57,614 bases of DNA from Tulasnella sp. 424 (GCA_019633425.1 WSUB01000211.1:5153-62766), one strand, 5' to 3'; positions 1 to 10,800 are shown, counted from the stretch's first letter. Translations and numbers: made by a program. Notes: generated from the sequence alone by a model not told the origin.

Positions 1-113
1 AGACTGATTCCATTTGTCTCGGCCACTTTGTCTAGAAGAATGGCAAGAATGCTTTCGAGGTCCTTTTCGCTCGGAGGGATTAAGGATTGATTGGGCTGTC
101 TTGCACCGTCCAT
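1..113 (-). CDS. N-terminal end of a second F-box gene copy (cut by window edge)
   Basis: Only about 37 N-terminal codons are inside the window. They begin at the ATG at 113-111 and run off the left edge. From the eleventh residue the encoded peptide is nearly identical to the complete F-box gene at 906-2723 (shared stretch SLIPPSEKDLESILAILLDK), so this is the outer copy of a tandem duplication. The first residues differ slightly (one start Met instead of two, DGAR instead of DRAS). No F-box lies in the visible part; that domain should be about 75 residues further in. Whether this copy is intact cannot be judged. Confidence 0.75.
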   Translation of the reverse strand, partial: MDGARQPNQSLIPPSEKDLESILAILLDKVAETNGIS

Positions 114-612
114 CGTCGAAGGTTCGACCGAGTGGTTTGGAAGGCGCCGTGGCGCGTAGGAGATCGTCGGTTACGTAGTATCGAACCAGAAACTGTTTTA
201 GCTCGTGGCTCTCTTGGTGTGCCCAATCAGTCTTCCAAAAGGGGATCGGACAGACTTATAATGTAATCACCTGGCAGGTCGTGGCTCCTGGACCCGGTGG
301 TGTCCCGAATCGTAGACAAACAGACAAATAGTTTAACCGGTTGTCCACGTGAGAAGCCGAACGAACGACCCTGTGGGGTTCAACTCTCTTCCACCCCGTC
401 TCCGCATACAGAGTATCAATCATGGTAAGCTCGGGAGCTTCAATGGACATCAATACCTTTAAATCATACTTACCTATTCCGAAAATAAGGGTTGGGAAGT
501 TCGTATGTCAACCTCGAGGGGAATGCCTTATTTCTTCAATACCGAAACCAGCCAATCGACATGGGACGCCCCTTCAGGGCTCAGTGAAAAGGACATCAAA
601 GGCTTGCCTGGA
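1..612. repeat. Tandem segmental duplication A, left copy
   Basis: Bases 4-612 match 2611-3204 almost base for base, with small indels (offset 2607 near the left end, 2600 at the ESS1 start codon). The copy spans the 5' end of an F-box gene, the divergent promoter region and the first exons of ESS1. Similarity stops abruptly after the GGCTTGCCTGGAG stretch inside ESS1 exon 2. The left edge continues beyond the window. Differences include 6 fewer bases in a CCACCACC tract upstream of ESS1, an extra segment in ESS1 intron 1 and a few substitutions. Confidence 0.9.
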
Positions 613-624
613 GGAGGACAATGA
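422..624 (+). pseudogene. Truncated ESS1/PIN1 copy: WW domain only
   Basis: This repeats the structure of the intact gene at 3022-3649: an ATG (422-424), an intron directly after it (425-489) and an exon from 490. The exon encodes a WW domain (start GWEVRMS, second Trp in STWDAPSG). After KGLPG it diverges from the intact copy and reaches a TGA at 622-624, giving a 46-residue product. The whole peptidyl-prolyl isomerase domain is missing. Promoter region, start codon and splice sites are retained, so it could still be expressed as a free WW peptide. I class it as a pseudogene because the loss coincides with the duplication breakpoint, but a functional WW-only microprotein is not excluded. Confidence 0.8.
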
Positions 625-905
625 GGCTGTCTCCACAACTGCAGAGCCTTGTTCTACCTCCACCCCGAGTGATTTCAATATTGCAGCAGGTAGCGGGGCC
701 GCTAGCTGTCGTCTAATCCAGGAGTTTTATCGTTAGCATATGAACCGTTTGCTGACGGGCTTTTCTACCGCACGTGATCACCTGATGCTGGTTGGGATCT
801 GCCTAACATAAAGGTTAAGAGTTATGCATACACCCACGATAGATGATTGGGATTGGGATAGAACCAGCTGACACAAATACCATTGACTGCAATACATATC
901 AGGTC
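625..905. other. Intergenic sequence beyond duplication breakpoint
   Basis: This sequence lies between the broken ESS1 copy and the stop codon of the complete F-box gene. It is not shared with the intact ESS1 locus. I see no coding signal in it. It presumably contains the 3' untranslated region of the F-box gene. Confidence 0.5.
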
Positions 906-2723
906 CTACATATATATGTGCAAGTCTACATGGGACATGAAAAACCGTTCCTCATTCTCAACCAGCTCTATTGCTGGAGCAACACTTTGAGCATCCAACA
1001 CAGCCTGCTTGAACTCCGCTGAAACTTCCCCGAGAGTGAAGATAGCGAATTCCTCCGGCAATATCGGGCGGTCCCATGGATCGTCATCATGTTCCCAACC
1101 CCATCGAAGTCGTGCAAGGTCAAGAAGGAGAGCGCAATGAGAGGATGGAACCGACTCTTCCCAGTCATATGACATTCTCACGTATTCCAAGCCAAGGCAG
1201 AGCCACTTCCTCTTCCCATCCGTGTCCACCTCAGAATGCGCCAGGCAGCGCATTAAATCCTCGCACATCGCCCCTCCAACGACATGGATTGTCCGCAGAG
1301 TGGGTAAATTTCCGAGTGTTTTCTCCATGAGGGAAACTTGTTCCTCAAAGTCCAGCGTAACCGGCGTGCGTATTTGGCGGGACTTCAGCAAACCTCCGAC
1401 AACGTTGAGCGTCTCGACAGGACGTGAGGTATTGATGTTTAATTGAATCGGTAATCGTTTGGCCTGACCAGTAAGTGAGATGCGTAGGCCGCGCCTCCTA
1501 GTCACTTGGATGTTTATCAGTCGGGCCGAGCGGAAGGTTGGGACGAGTGCTTTGCACAGCAACGGGGGCATTTCCTGGACTAGTGAGTCCTCCAACAGTA
1601 CATCTTGGTCTCCGATTTCAACCGTCGCGCAATTGGGAGCATAGATGCGGCCCAATAATAGGAAGTATTGCGGTGGGAGGTACTTCAGCTCGAGGGATGT
1701 GAGCGATGGCAAGAGAATCTGAGGGTGTGTCCAGTTTAGTGGGGTGTCGTGACAACTCTCGTCTATCGCCCTTCTCCATCCCACGAGACGAAATTGCACC
1801 AGTTGCGGGCATTCTGACAACAGCTCGCACAGTCGCTCTGGTGATGGGATCGTATCCGGGTTATCGATGTCCAGGGTAACCGGGCCAGTCTCTAACAAGG
1901 CCCCCCAGTCGAACTCCACCCTCGACAGCCGCACGTGGCGGAGTTTGTAACCATAGAGGCTGTCGGGCAAGACAGCCGGAGCTCCACTCCTTATGGTGAA
2001 TTGAAAACTGGCGTCGCGTAAATGGGGAGCATCGGGGAATTGGTCAAGAGTCCAGGAAGGTTGGTTGTAATGATACTGCGGCGCACAGAACTCGAAGCTT
2101 TCCCAGCGTAGAGATTCTGCTTCCACTGCACGCGAGACACCGTAGTCGGGCGAGCCCTTGACAATCACTCGCAACAGCCTCCCCTTCGACTTTCGCAGGA
2201 CTAAACGAACGTCGTCCGCCCGCTGATCCGTGCGTACCGTTGTCCATAGTTCAGTCGACGCCTTCACATGGGAATACCAGCGCCGACCAACAAGCGCGAG
2301 TTGGTGGAGTGTGCGGGCATACTGGTTGTCAGGCTCCAGGGTCCAACAGAGTACTTCAGACAGTATCTCGGAGGGTAACTGATGGATGGGCGCCGTGGAA
2401 TTCAATTTCACCGCAAGCTTGTTCACCATCGAATTGGAGGAACGAACAAGTGCGCCGTAGGCGGTTGCGAGGGCGCGCTTTCCCAAAGTGGCTTCTTCCG
2501 TAGTGAGGAATTTCCCTTCGCCGGTGAGATACCTGAGACGTAATTTCGTCAGCACGAAGACTGTTCTGTCAAGGAAGGGTTCTATGATGACCCACGGAAG
2601 ATTTGGGAGGCTGATTCCATTTGTCTCGGCCACTTTGTCTAGAAGAATGGCAAGAATGCTTTCGAGGTCCTTTTCGCTCGGAGGGATCAAGGATTGATTG
2701 GGCTGGCTTGCACGGTCCATCAT
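906..2723 (-). CDS. F-box domain protein, 605 residues
   Basis: A single-exon gene with ATG at 2723-2721 and stop TAG at 908-906. Residues about 112-160 form an F-box: it starts PIHQLPSEILSEVLCWTL and continues to LALVGRRWYSHVKAS and a Trp near residue 160. F-box proteins recruit substrates to SCF (Skp1-Cul1) ubiquitin ligases. The long leucine-rich C-terminal part looks like the degenerate LRR-type tail common in Agaricomycete F-box families. A second Met follows the first, so translation could start one codon later. The gene is divergent from ESS1 (298 bp between start codons), and its 5' end plus promoter is duplicated at 1-421. The substrate is unknown. Confidence 0.85.
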   Translation of the reverse strand: MMDRASQPNQSLIPPSEKDLESILAILLDKVAETNGISLPNLPWVIIEPFLDRTVFVLTKLRLRYLTGEGKFLTTEEATLGKRALATAYGALVRSSNSMVNKLAVKLNSTAPIHQLPSEILSEVLCWTLEPDNQYARTLHQLALVGRRWYSHVKASTELWTTVRTDQRADDVRLVLRKSKGRLLRVIVKGSPDYGVSRAVEAESLRWESFEFCAPQYHYNQPSWTLDQFPDAPHLRDASFQFTIRSGAPAVLPDSLYGYKLRHVRLSRVEFDWGALLETGPVTLDIDNPDTIPSPERLCELLSECPQLVQFRLVGWRRAIDESCHDTPLNWTHPQILLPSLTSLELKYLPPQYFLLLGRIYAPNCATVEIGDQDVLLEDSLVQEMPPLLCKALVPTFRSARLINIQVTRRRGLRISLTGQAKRLPIQLNINTSRPVETLNVVGGLLKSRQIRTPVTLDFEEQVSLMEKTLGNLPTLRTIHVVGGAMCEDLMRCLAHSEVDTDGKRKWLCLGLEYVRMSYDWEESVPSSHCALLLDLARLRWGWEHDDDPWDRPILPEEFAIFTLGEVSAEFKQAVLDAQSVAPAIELVENEERFFMSHVDLHIYM

Positions 2724-3204
2724 CGGCTCGACCGCGTGGTTTGGAAGGCGCCGCGGCGCGTAGGTGATCGTCGGTTACGGAGTATCCTGTTTTAGCTCGT
2801 GGCTCTCTTGGTGTGCCCAATCAGCCTTCCAAAAGGGGATCGGACAGACTTATAATGTAATCACCTGGCAGGTCGTGGCTCCTGGACCCGGTGGTGTCCC
2901 GAATCGTAGACAAACAGACAAACAGTTTAACCGGTTGTCCACGTGAGAAGCCGAACGAACGACCCTGTGGGGTTCAACTCTCTTCCACCACCACCCCGTC
3001 TCCGCATACAGAGTATCAATCATGGTAAGCTCGAGGGACATCAATACCTTTAAATCAGACTTACCTGCTCCGAAAATAAGGGTTGGGAAGTTCGCATGTC
3101 AACCTCGAGGGGAATGCCTTATTTCTTCAACACCGAAACCAACAAATCGATATGGGACGCCCCTTCAGGGCTCAGTGAAGAGGACATCAACGGCTTGCCT
3201 GGAG
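2608..3204. repeat. Tandem segmental duplication A, right copy
   Basis: This is the partner of 1-612, on the side where ESS1 is complete. It contains the first about 40 codons of the F-box gene, the divergent promoter region and ESS1 up to the codons for NGLPGA. The pair sits in direct orientation about 2.6 kb apart, as expected for a tandem duplication produced by unequal exchange. Confidence 0.9.
2724..3021. promoter_or_regulatory. Divergent promoter region, F-box gene / ESS1
   Basis: A 298-bp region separates the start codons of the F-box gene (minus) and ESS1 (plus), so it must hold both promoters and 5' leaders. It is repeated with high identity at 114-421. A TATAATG-containing stretch lies near 2850, but I cannot assign a transcription start. 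Conservation between copies follows from recent duplication and does not show function. Confidence 0.5.
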
Positions 3205-3649
3205 CACATTATCTCAATGGTATCTCTCAATCCAGGGCAGAATCGGCGCCAGCTGGTCAAGTGAGGGCTAGTCATTTGCTTGTTAAGCATCGTGGAAGCC
3301 GTCGCCCCGCGAGCTGGAAAGAGGTATGTAACACCCTTAACTCGACGATCCTGCGGGAGAAAAACCGTTTGCCTTTGATCAGAGCAACATTACTCGATCC
3401 AAGGAGGAAGCCATCGAAATCCTCCGAGGATACCAGAAGGAGATCGACGGCGACCCTCAGAAGTTCGCCGAGTTGGCCTCGCTTCACTCGGATTGCTCTT
3501 CTCATTCTGCCGATGGAGATCTCGGATGGTTTGGAAAAGGACAAATGCAAAAACCCTTCGAGCAAGCTACATTCGGCTTGCAGGTTGGCCAGATGAGCGA
3601 CGTGGTGGACACTGACAGCGGAGTTCATTTGATATTGAGAACTGGTTAG
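3022..3649 (+). CDS. ESS1: Peptidyl-prolyl cis-trans isomerase, Pin1/Ess1 type
   Basis: Exons 3022-3024, 3081-3323 and 3383-3649 encode 170 residues, the length of yeast Ess1. The first coding exon is only the ATG; it is followed at once by GTAAGC and an intron ending at 3080. The WW domain (GWEVRMS... to WDAPSG) is followed by a linker and a parvulin domain. The latter starts RASHLLVKHRGSRRP, with the basic patch that reads the substrate phosphate. It contains SDCSS with the active-site Cys, then GDLGWFGKGQMQKPFE and the terminal SGVHLILRTG. Pin1/Ess1 isomerises phospho-Ser/Thr-Pro bonds, notably in the RNA polymerase II C-terminal domain, in the nucleus. All key family residues appear present. 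It lies in duplication A and is the intact copy. Confidence 0.95.
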
Positions 3650-3786
3650 GAACTGTCCTATCGAATATGCAAAATAATATTGAATGTATCTTGTACCTTG
3701 AACCGAGTCCATTCCTGATTAGGATGATATGAGGAGATCTGCATGATGAACTGTAGATACAGTGGATGCTAGCGAGAGATGATGAT

Positions 3787-5600
3787 TTAGACGAGCTCTT
3801 TTCCATTCAGCTTGCAAACCCTTCCTGCTTTGATGACGAGTGGAGGATGGAAGGGATCAGACATCCCGCCCAACGCTTTCAACAGCGCTTCCTTCCCATC
3901 CATCATCAGGTCACCACTGATTCCCACAATGTCCGCGGCGAACCCTGGTTTTATCGCTCCGAGAGGGACGTCATTGTCTCCCAGGGGCCATTCTCCAATT
4001 TCTTCGAATGGTTCGATTTCGGCTTCGGGCTCGGCGCTGGTGTCGACGTGTGCCTTTAACGCAGCGTTTGCAAAGGCCTGCAGTCTCCGGTAGCCGCTCT
4101 CGCCTTCCCATTGAATTCCTCGTACGCATTCCCAACCACCGATCGTTGCCCACTTAAGCACATCTCTCCAGTCAGCTCCATAGTCGATCATCGTAAGCAG
4201 TTCAGAGGCGTTCAGGCCATGAGCAAAAGTGCCTGTGTCCCCGCCACAGCCGAAACGAATGTCTCCGATCCGAAGAGCTTCCTGGAACGATTTTCTGTAT
4301 ACAAAAGATTAGTCATCTTAGCTTTGACCACGTGTGCAGCTTCATTGACGTACTTGGAGAACCGCATGAACTGGGAGTAAGGACCGTCCTCAGCGAAAGT
4401 AGCCAAAGTCGGGCTCCAGATGACGCGCTGGGGGGAGTTCTTGATGGCGAGAAGAGCTTCTTTATCCATGAATAGTCCGTGCTCAATGCAATCAACGCCA
4501 ACGTCCACCAAAAGTCGACACGTTTCGGAGCGCGAGGCGTGTGCCGCGACCTTCACTCCCAGTGCATGAGCTGTCTCGATCATTGCGCACAGCTCTCGGC
4601 GGGTGAAAAGAGGTAGGTCACGATCAGCCATTCGTGGATTGACTGCAGCGGACCTGGCGCGTATTGGATAGTCTTGGGAGGTGGTGAATTAAGTCGGCGT
4701 TTCAGTTTATGGACTGAGCTTTCTTACCGGCGTATATCTGGGAAAGCCACCAGTCAGTCACTGAAGCGTAACAGAGCAAGAAATCCTCGGGACTCACTTT
4801 AATCCAGTCAGCACCGGCTCCTATTTGTCGCCGTACGGCCCTTATACATTCCGCCTCCCCGTCAGCTACCTCGGCCCCATGCTTCCCGTCCACGCCTTCT
4901 ACGCTAGGGTACAGATGACTCTTGGGTCCTAAAATGACAGCTCTCAGTTATTACATTCAATAAAACCCAAATGCTACAAACCATAGCTGCCCGTCGAGAC
5001 GATGGCTCTACTCGCTGTGAATAGTCGAGGACCTGGAATCATCGGACTTGGACCAGAGACACATTTGCGGAGTGCCACGTCCGAATCTTCAGCTCCCTCG
5101 GTCCCAAGATCTCTGTTAATAGGACCATCTGTGTTAGAGAACGTCCAAGCCCCCCAAATTGGGGGAATTTACCTAACAGTTGTGTAGCCTGCCATCAAAG
5201 TATTTCGAGCATGGATAGTTGCTCGAATCACTCGTTCCACAGTACTCTCTTGAGTGACTTGATCGTTCCAAGAAGTCTCCGAGTAAGGATGCAAGAATAC
5301 TGAAGGGTAGGAAATGGTCGTTAATCCACTACAAGGCTCGGCGAACATGGACAACTGCTCACAGTGAACGTGAGTATCAATGAGCCCAGGAATGAGCGTG
5401 ATATTTTCGTTCAGCAAGTCAATGACATCGATCTTTCCATCTTCGAAAACGTCCTCTAAGGCAGAGATGGGTCGGACATCGATGATAAGGCCAGTAACCC
5501 GGCTGATTGTAATTGCTTGGTTGACGAGGAAGATACAAGAAATCGAGTCGAAGACTCTTGACGCCAGTATTCGTAGGCGGCGAGTGGTGAAGGTCTTCAT
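3787..5600 (-). CDS. Metal-dependent amidohydrolase (imidazolonepropionase-like)
   Basis: Seven exons (5600-5363, 5299-5173, 5112-4982, 4928-4798, 4737-4728, 4672-4354, 4294-3787) encode 487 residues. Metal-site motifs of the amidohydrolase superfamily are visible: DTHVHLFLHPYSE (His77, His79), GADWIK (candidate bridging Lys), VAAHAS, DCIEHG and the late Asp in GGDTGTFAHG. C-terminal GAIKPGFAADIVG is typical of the family. The product probably hydrolyses a C-N bond in a cyclic or peptide-like substrate; the substrate cannot be inferred. One exon is only 10 nt (4728-4737). It restores the frame and joins DWIK-IYA-DYP. The start at 5600 is chosen because family similarity begins there; the frame is open to ATGs at 5636 and 5750, so the N-terminus could be longer. 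Confidence 0.88.
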
Positions 5601-5990
5601 AGACGACACTGGGGTGGCTGGAGGTGTTATGTGCATGGGGGTGGATTTGGAAGTGCTGGATGTTTTGCAGAAGGCGGATCGGCACGGAAGCGAACAAGGA
5701 ACCAAGGCCCTGAGTGAAGAACACATGGCTCTGAGCACGCTCGCTTCCACCTGCTAATTACATGTCATCTGTACGAAATGGAACACAATGGGACCTCATA
5801 AAGTCTTATCGTTGCCAGGAGTAACATTGTGTCATACAGGGTGGCACATGGCAACCGCGGTCCGCTGGGGCGAGTGATCGTCAGGACGAGGTGTTGCACA
5901 GTATCTACGCCCACGGGTATCCTAGTGACATCGAGGGTCGTCAAAGAAAAGCTACACGATATAAAGTCATATATGCACGATCCATCAGGA

Positions 5991-8900
5991 TTATCGCTTC
6001 TGGCTCGGTATGAATAAGTCATTGGGGTTTCTTCCGGCTTCCAAGAGGGCCAACCCCACACGTCGGACACCATCAAGGTACTCTTCAAGCCTATTTCCCC
6101 CGTAGGCAAGGAACGTCGGATAAACAAAGTATCGTTCATCGGAGACAATGGGAACAAGTTCCATTGCCCGGTCAAGATTCCTAAATTTGGGAGTTTGGTG
6201 AATTGATCCGACATTAACGAGCGAGTCTCTTACCCTTCCGAATGTGCACGTGAGCTCAATAGGATATAATTGAGACGGATCACGACTTCTGGCATGTGTA
6301 TACTGCGCACTCTTCTAAGCTCCTCCAGCCGCGAATCCGCTAAAAGGTAATATAGTGAGATCGAGACCGAAGAACAGCGTGAAGCGATTTGCTTACAGAA
6401 CATTTTGAATACATCATTTTCGAGCCAGCTATGAGTGAGCAAGTCCAATCCCAACTTCCACGCGTTATCAATCGCTCGCTGGACGGTCGTCAGCGATAAG
6501 ACAAGAACCCGTAAAGATCCATCCTCACCAAGTACGCGTCTTTCCAGGCAGCTCTCTTCTGTGCAGATTCTCCCGCGGGGTGGGTGTCTGGACTGGGTAC
6601 ATTGTCCAAAGCGTCAGTGAGCGAAACATACTGCTGATACTGCTGGAATTCAATTCCTTCAGCCGAATGGAAGTCGGAGTCTGGTCTTGTACGGATCAGT
6701 TTTTGAGAAACCAGGCTCATGATTGAGCGCGCCGCAACCGGACGTCCAATGCCTGAAAGGGGCAGGAATGTTTTTTAGCCTTAAGCATAGCTGGACACAA
6801 TACGGACGGACCCAAGAAATATCGGATGAGATTATTTGCTTGGGCTAAGGCTTCATCTCCTGTTCGACCAGTGTACAGTAGCCAATCCAAAGAGCGTACG
6901 AGCACATGCTCGGTGTCTGTTATCTGAGGTGATCCAGACGTTGGATCGGGTAGAGGGCCCTTGGCAGGTGGCATAACCTGATCAAAGACAGAAGATGGGA
7001 TCAGGTTTCGCGCGCAGGTTGGCTAGAGCTGCACTCACAGCAAGAACTGCCCTCGCAGCTAAAGCCGCAGCCATCACGGCAACCTGAGCCACATCCAGCC
7101 CATGCTTTTCGCAATCACGTAGCGCACTTTCGCGGTCCTTTTGAGGCAGATGGACATCCAAACCTGAAAGAGTAGCCGAACCTTCAGCTTTCTCGTCGAA
7201 TTACAATAGGCGAGTTCGAACTTACGCGCGAGGTAAGATGCATACTTCTCAACAGCACTTTCGCCAAGAGCGCCAACATACAAAGCGACGAGTGGACTGG
7301 ATGCCGGGTCGGCCTGCATGTCAAAGAGCCTCAGATCTTCGAATACTCGAGTGTAGGGACAAATAACGGACCTCCAATTGGTGGATATACTCGTTGAGAA
7401 TGATGTCGACGGCGGGCGTTGGGATCTCTTCACCTATAACTCGGAGGAATAGACAAAGATGTGCGAAGAAACGAATGACCAGATGCCACTCCCTAGATAA
7501 AGGGTAAACGAGAGGACAATAATCCAAGATAATGGGCTCACCTCGAGGGGTGTTCCTCCTGTTCCGCCCTACTGTTGCACGTAGAAGCCACTTGTTCAAG
7601 CAGCCCATTCACGTTTCCGAGAACTAAATGTAACTGAGCGAAGTGGAATGCATTGTCGCTGGCGGCCCTGTGAGCGAGGCAAATGAGATTTCAGTAAAGG
7701 GTGTTGGATGGTGCACGGCCAGCGTTCCTCACCCTTCTTCAACTCGGACATTCCCCATCTCCCGCACCAGCTTATCAACATCAGCCCACCACTGATCTTC
7801 ATCCGGAAGATCGTTAAGTTTTGCATTCGCCTGAGGATCGGACGGTTTCATTCCATTCTCCCAGAATCCACCCAAGTAATCGAGCCAGTCCGCAATCCGT
7901 TCCGTCAACAGCATCTCCACCCGGGCCCAGAGATTATCTTCCCATGTACGAAGAAGTGGGGTGACTGCAGGGATTGAACGCGATGTCAGACAGAGAGAAG
8001 CATATAAAGCACGGGTAGCTGGTGGGTATGTTGGCTGCCCGAAAGTGATTGCCATTGCAATGTCAGTCAGAGTTGTTCGTTAAAAGCAAGACGCCTCACA
8101 CTAGCCGCGGCCTGAAGACATGCTTCGCGCCATATTTTCCGCCTCTTGTTTCCCTGCCATCCGGGGGTATTGGCATTAGACTCGTTTTCTGGATCTGCGG
8201 CGGTATCCCTCGACGTTACAGCTGTCCATTGGAATGGAACTGAGCCGTGCATAACAGCTGCCAACCAAGGGTGACCGGCATCGGTGGCAGCGTTGAGTGC
8301 TTCGTTTAGCCTGCCTGCGCGGACAAGACGGAATAAATCATAAGACAAGGCGGCCTCGGCTGTCTAAAGCCGACAGAAAACGTTAGTCAACGCGTTATTT
8401 CTCGAAACGGACACAGAAAACGTACTGCGTCATCTGGGTAGAGAGAAACGCCGGATTCTCGGTTCAGAGCGTCTGGATCAAGCGACTTTGGAAGCCCGGC
8501 CCGAGCTTGAGCAGCCTGTCGAGCACCAACTATCTCTCGCTGGGTCCTCCTCCGGTATCCTGACTGATGTGTCGACGTGCTTGGAGTAGGAGCAGTGTCA
8601 TGAAGCCAATTCACTACCGTAAGCAGGCGTCGTAGCGTTGGTTCATGGTCCATTACTCGCTGAACAATTGCAAAGGTAGGTGTGTAGGGGTTGCGTTGAA
8701 GAAGGGTCTGGGGCGTAGCTGAAATTGCAGGCGGTTCATTTTTGTCGCTGGATGGCAAGGTGAGTGGGAGTAGTGGTTACAGGTCCGAAGGATGAGGGCT
8801 CACATGTACAAAGCACGGACGAGTGCCCAGGTGTCTCGTTCAAGCCGAAGCAGGTCTAGCTCCGCAGATGAAAGATATTCGTCCCCAGTGGTCTGGGATA

Positions 8901-9100
8901 ATTCCTTGAGCCTATAGGAACCTCATTCTCAGCCCTAGCATTCTTCCTGTATAATACGCGCTCCTTCCATACATGTCTTGGCATAACTTGGAGTACATGT
9001 CGGCGCCTTCCTGGACGATGTCAACTGCTGGCTTCTTCGCCGTTTGCATTGCCTTGAAGGCATCGAGGGTTTGCCCATACCTGATGGATGCCTGGTCCAT
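5991..9100 (-). CDS. NUP84: Nuclear pore protein Nup84/Nup107
   Basis: Fourteen exons: 9100-8973, 8911-8804, 8747-8426, 8363-8100, 8034-7733, 7667-7542, 7492-7372, 7313-7226, 7163-7039, 6977-6812, 6752-6529, 6478-6397, 6339-6234, 6180-5991. The total is 2352 nt, 783 residues, with thirteen introns of 49-65 nt. Family signatures occur in order: SLYPDDA, YDLFRLVRAGRLNEA, FHFAQLHLVLGNVNGLL, HLVIRFFAHLCLFLR, PLVALYVGAL, RSLDWLLYTG, IHMPEVVIRLNYILLSSR and a C-terminal helix ending SQKR. Nup84/Nup107 is an alpha-solenoid member of the Y-shaped coat complex of the nuclear pore. The start at 9100 gives MDQASIRYGQTLDAFK. An upstream hydrophobic open frame has no ATG context that fits the family. Part of exon 1 is repeated as a relic near 11270-11420. 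Confidence 0.93.
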
Positions 9101-9312
9101 CGCAAATGATATTCCAAGCGGGGACTTGCAGTTGGGAGTGAAATGTTGACCACACGCGCGCGTAGAACAGCAAACAAAGTTTCCGAACAAACCCAAACAC
9201 CCGAATAGCAACGTCGAAGGCAAAGCTATATATGGGCCGTACGCATTTACATTCATTGTGTGCCCGAGATCGAGTGAATTATATAGATACAATTTTGAAG
9301 TCGGAGAATCGT

Positions 9313-10800
9313 TCAGCCACTATTTGCAGGTGGAATGGGGAGAATACCCCCTCTCTTCACCCAACGGTTGACCTTGACTGGATCCCCTACTCGCAAAATC
9401 CCAAAGTCAAGTGGACAGGTATTGATGCCAAAACAAGATGCACTTAGGTTTTCCAGTTGCGATCGACGGTACTTGTTTAAAATCTTGTGGAAAATAATAG
9501 CTGTCAGGTAAGAGCCAAAAGGCGAAGGAGATCCGCGGACAGACCTGGGAGGGAACACTCGTATCTTCCTCCCCCGTCTCGACATCGATGTTCGGCATCT
9601 GAAAATGGTTACAGACTCGTTGGAGTTCTTTCTTGTGTCCAAAACCGTTCGCCGTACCTGACACCGATAGCACAAGGACACCAGGAGCATTCTCCCGTGA
9701 TCCTGACCGACTTCAATCTCTTCCCATCGCTCTTCATCGTAAGCCACCAGCCCTTCTCCGCCAATTACGATATTAGGTCGAAACCTTTCCATAGCGAACT
9801 CTTTTTCCTTCCAGAAATCTTTGTCTAGACCATGGATTTTAAAGGTATCCTCACCATCCCCTTCGGTTTTAGCAGCCAGTTGGACTCTTTTAGTTATATC
9901 CTCGAGCGATGAGTCGGTGGCAATTAAGACCGGGTAGCCGTCGTGGAACGCTGCATTCGCTCTAAGCTTGGGGAAGTTCGTGGTTGGTACCACCCAACGG
10001 AGCCTGGGGCCTTTGGCGACGAGGAGAACACTCCGACCCAAGAAGTTTGAAAGGGTCTCGGATGGAGTGTCAGGTCCATAGGTCGCGTCCGGGTCTAGGG
10101 ACTGAACAACGTAACCATCGTTGGTGCTTTCCCAAACCACGGCGTTATCGACTCTACGACTCTACACATCAACGGCACAGAACGAAGGAGAGGCGCATTC
10201 ACTCACATTGGCCAAGTTTCTAAAAGGTCTTGAGTCGGTCGCAATGGAATACTAAAGGCTTCGCAGTCAGAATCTGCAGGGAACGAAATCACAATTCTTC
10301 CTCCGTAAGGATCAGACTCGTCGACATGGATTTTGGGGTCGATTAAGAGCATCTACGCAGGGGTTGTAACCGGCTAAGAGTCGTAACTACCTCCGTTAAC
10401 GGCCCTGGTCAGCTTACCTTGCTGATGTCCCGAGCGGTTATCGCGACATGGGTCTTCGCATCAACAATGACTAGCCTACGATCATACTACATGTTAGGCG
10501 TTAGATACGGAATCATTCGCGTGCAATCGGAGGAAGGCAGAACGGTACCTCCACGCCTTCGGGGCTGTAACGAGCCTCCTGGACGGACGTTCCTTTGCAG
10601 CTCTTCAACCATAGCCTGGTTAGGTCATATCTATCACATATAGATGCGAGAGCTTATCAAGTACCTTGATTGGATGTACTATAAGAGAACCAGTTGAGCG
10701 ACCAGGACTTCGATTTTCAGAGATCCTCAGACATACCAAGGATCTTGGTGATTTTGAGCTGAAGCTCCCAGCCTAGAAATCGCCTGACCGCTCTGAACAT
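9313..10800 (-). CDS. MOSC-domain protein, mARC-like, copy 1 (no N-terminal anchor)
   Basis: Exons 10800-10737, 10678-10665, 10602-10549, 10486-10418, 10352-10207, 10153-9658, 9598-9545 and 9483-9313 encode 355 residues. The N-terminal beta-barrel domain is recognisable from VHPIKSCKGTSVQEARYSP and DRRLVIVDAKTHVAIT. The MOSC domain follows with FRPNIVIGGEGLVAYDEERW, LCYRCQ-MPNIDVETGE and ASCFGINTCPL. Cys280 aligns with the cysteine that binds molybdenum cofactor in mARC enzymes. Those reduce N-hydroxylated compounds, with electrons from cytochrome b5. Unlike copy 2 it begins MFRAVRRFLGW, directly after an in-frame stop, and lacks the hydrophobic N-terminus, so it is probably not membrane-anchored. 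Exon 2 is 14 nt. Substrate is unknown. Confidence 0.9.

Noticed and set aside
5150..5175. Near-palindrome CCCCCAAATTGGGGG as a regulatory hairpin
   Set aside because: It lies in an amidohydrolase intron, the stem is short and imperfect, and nothing else suggests function.
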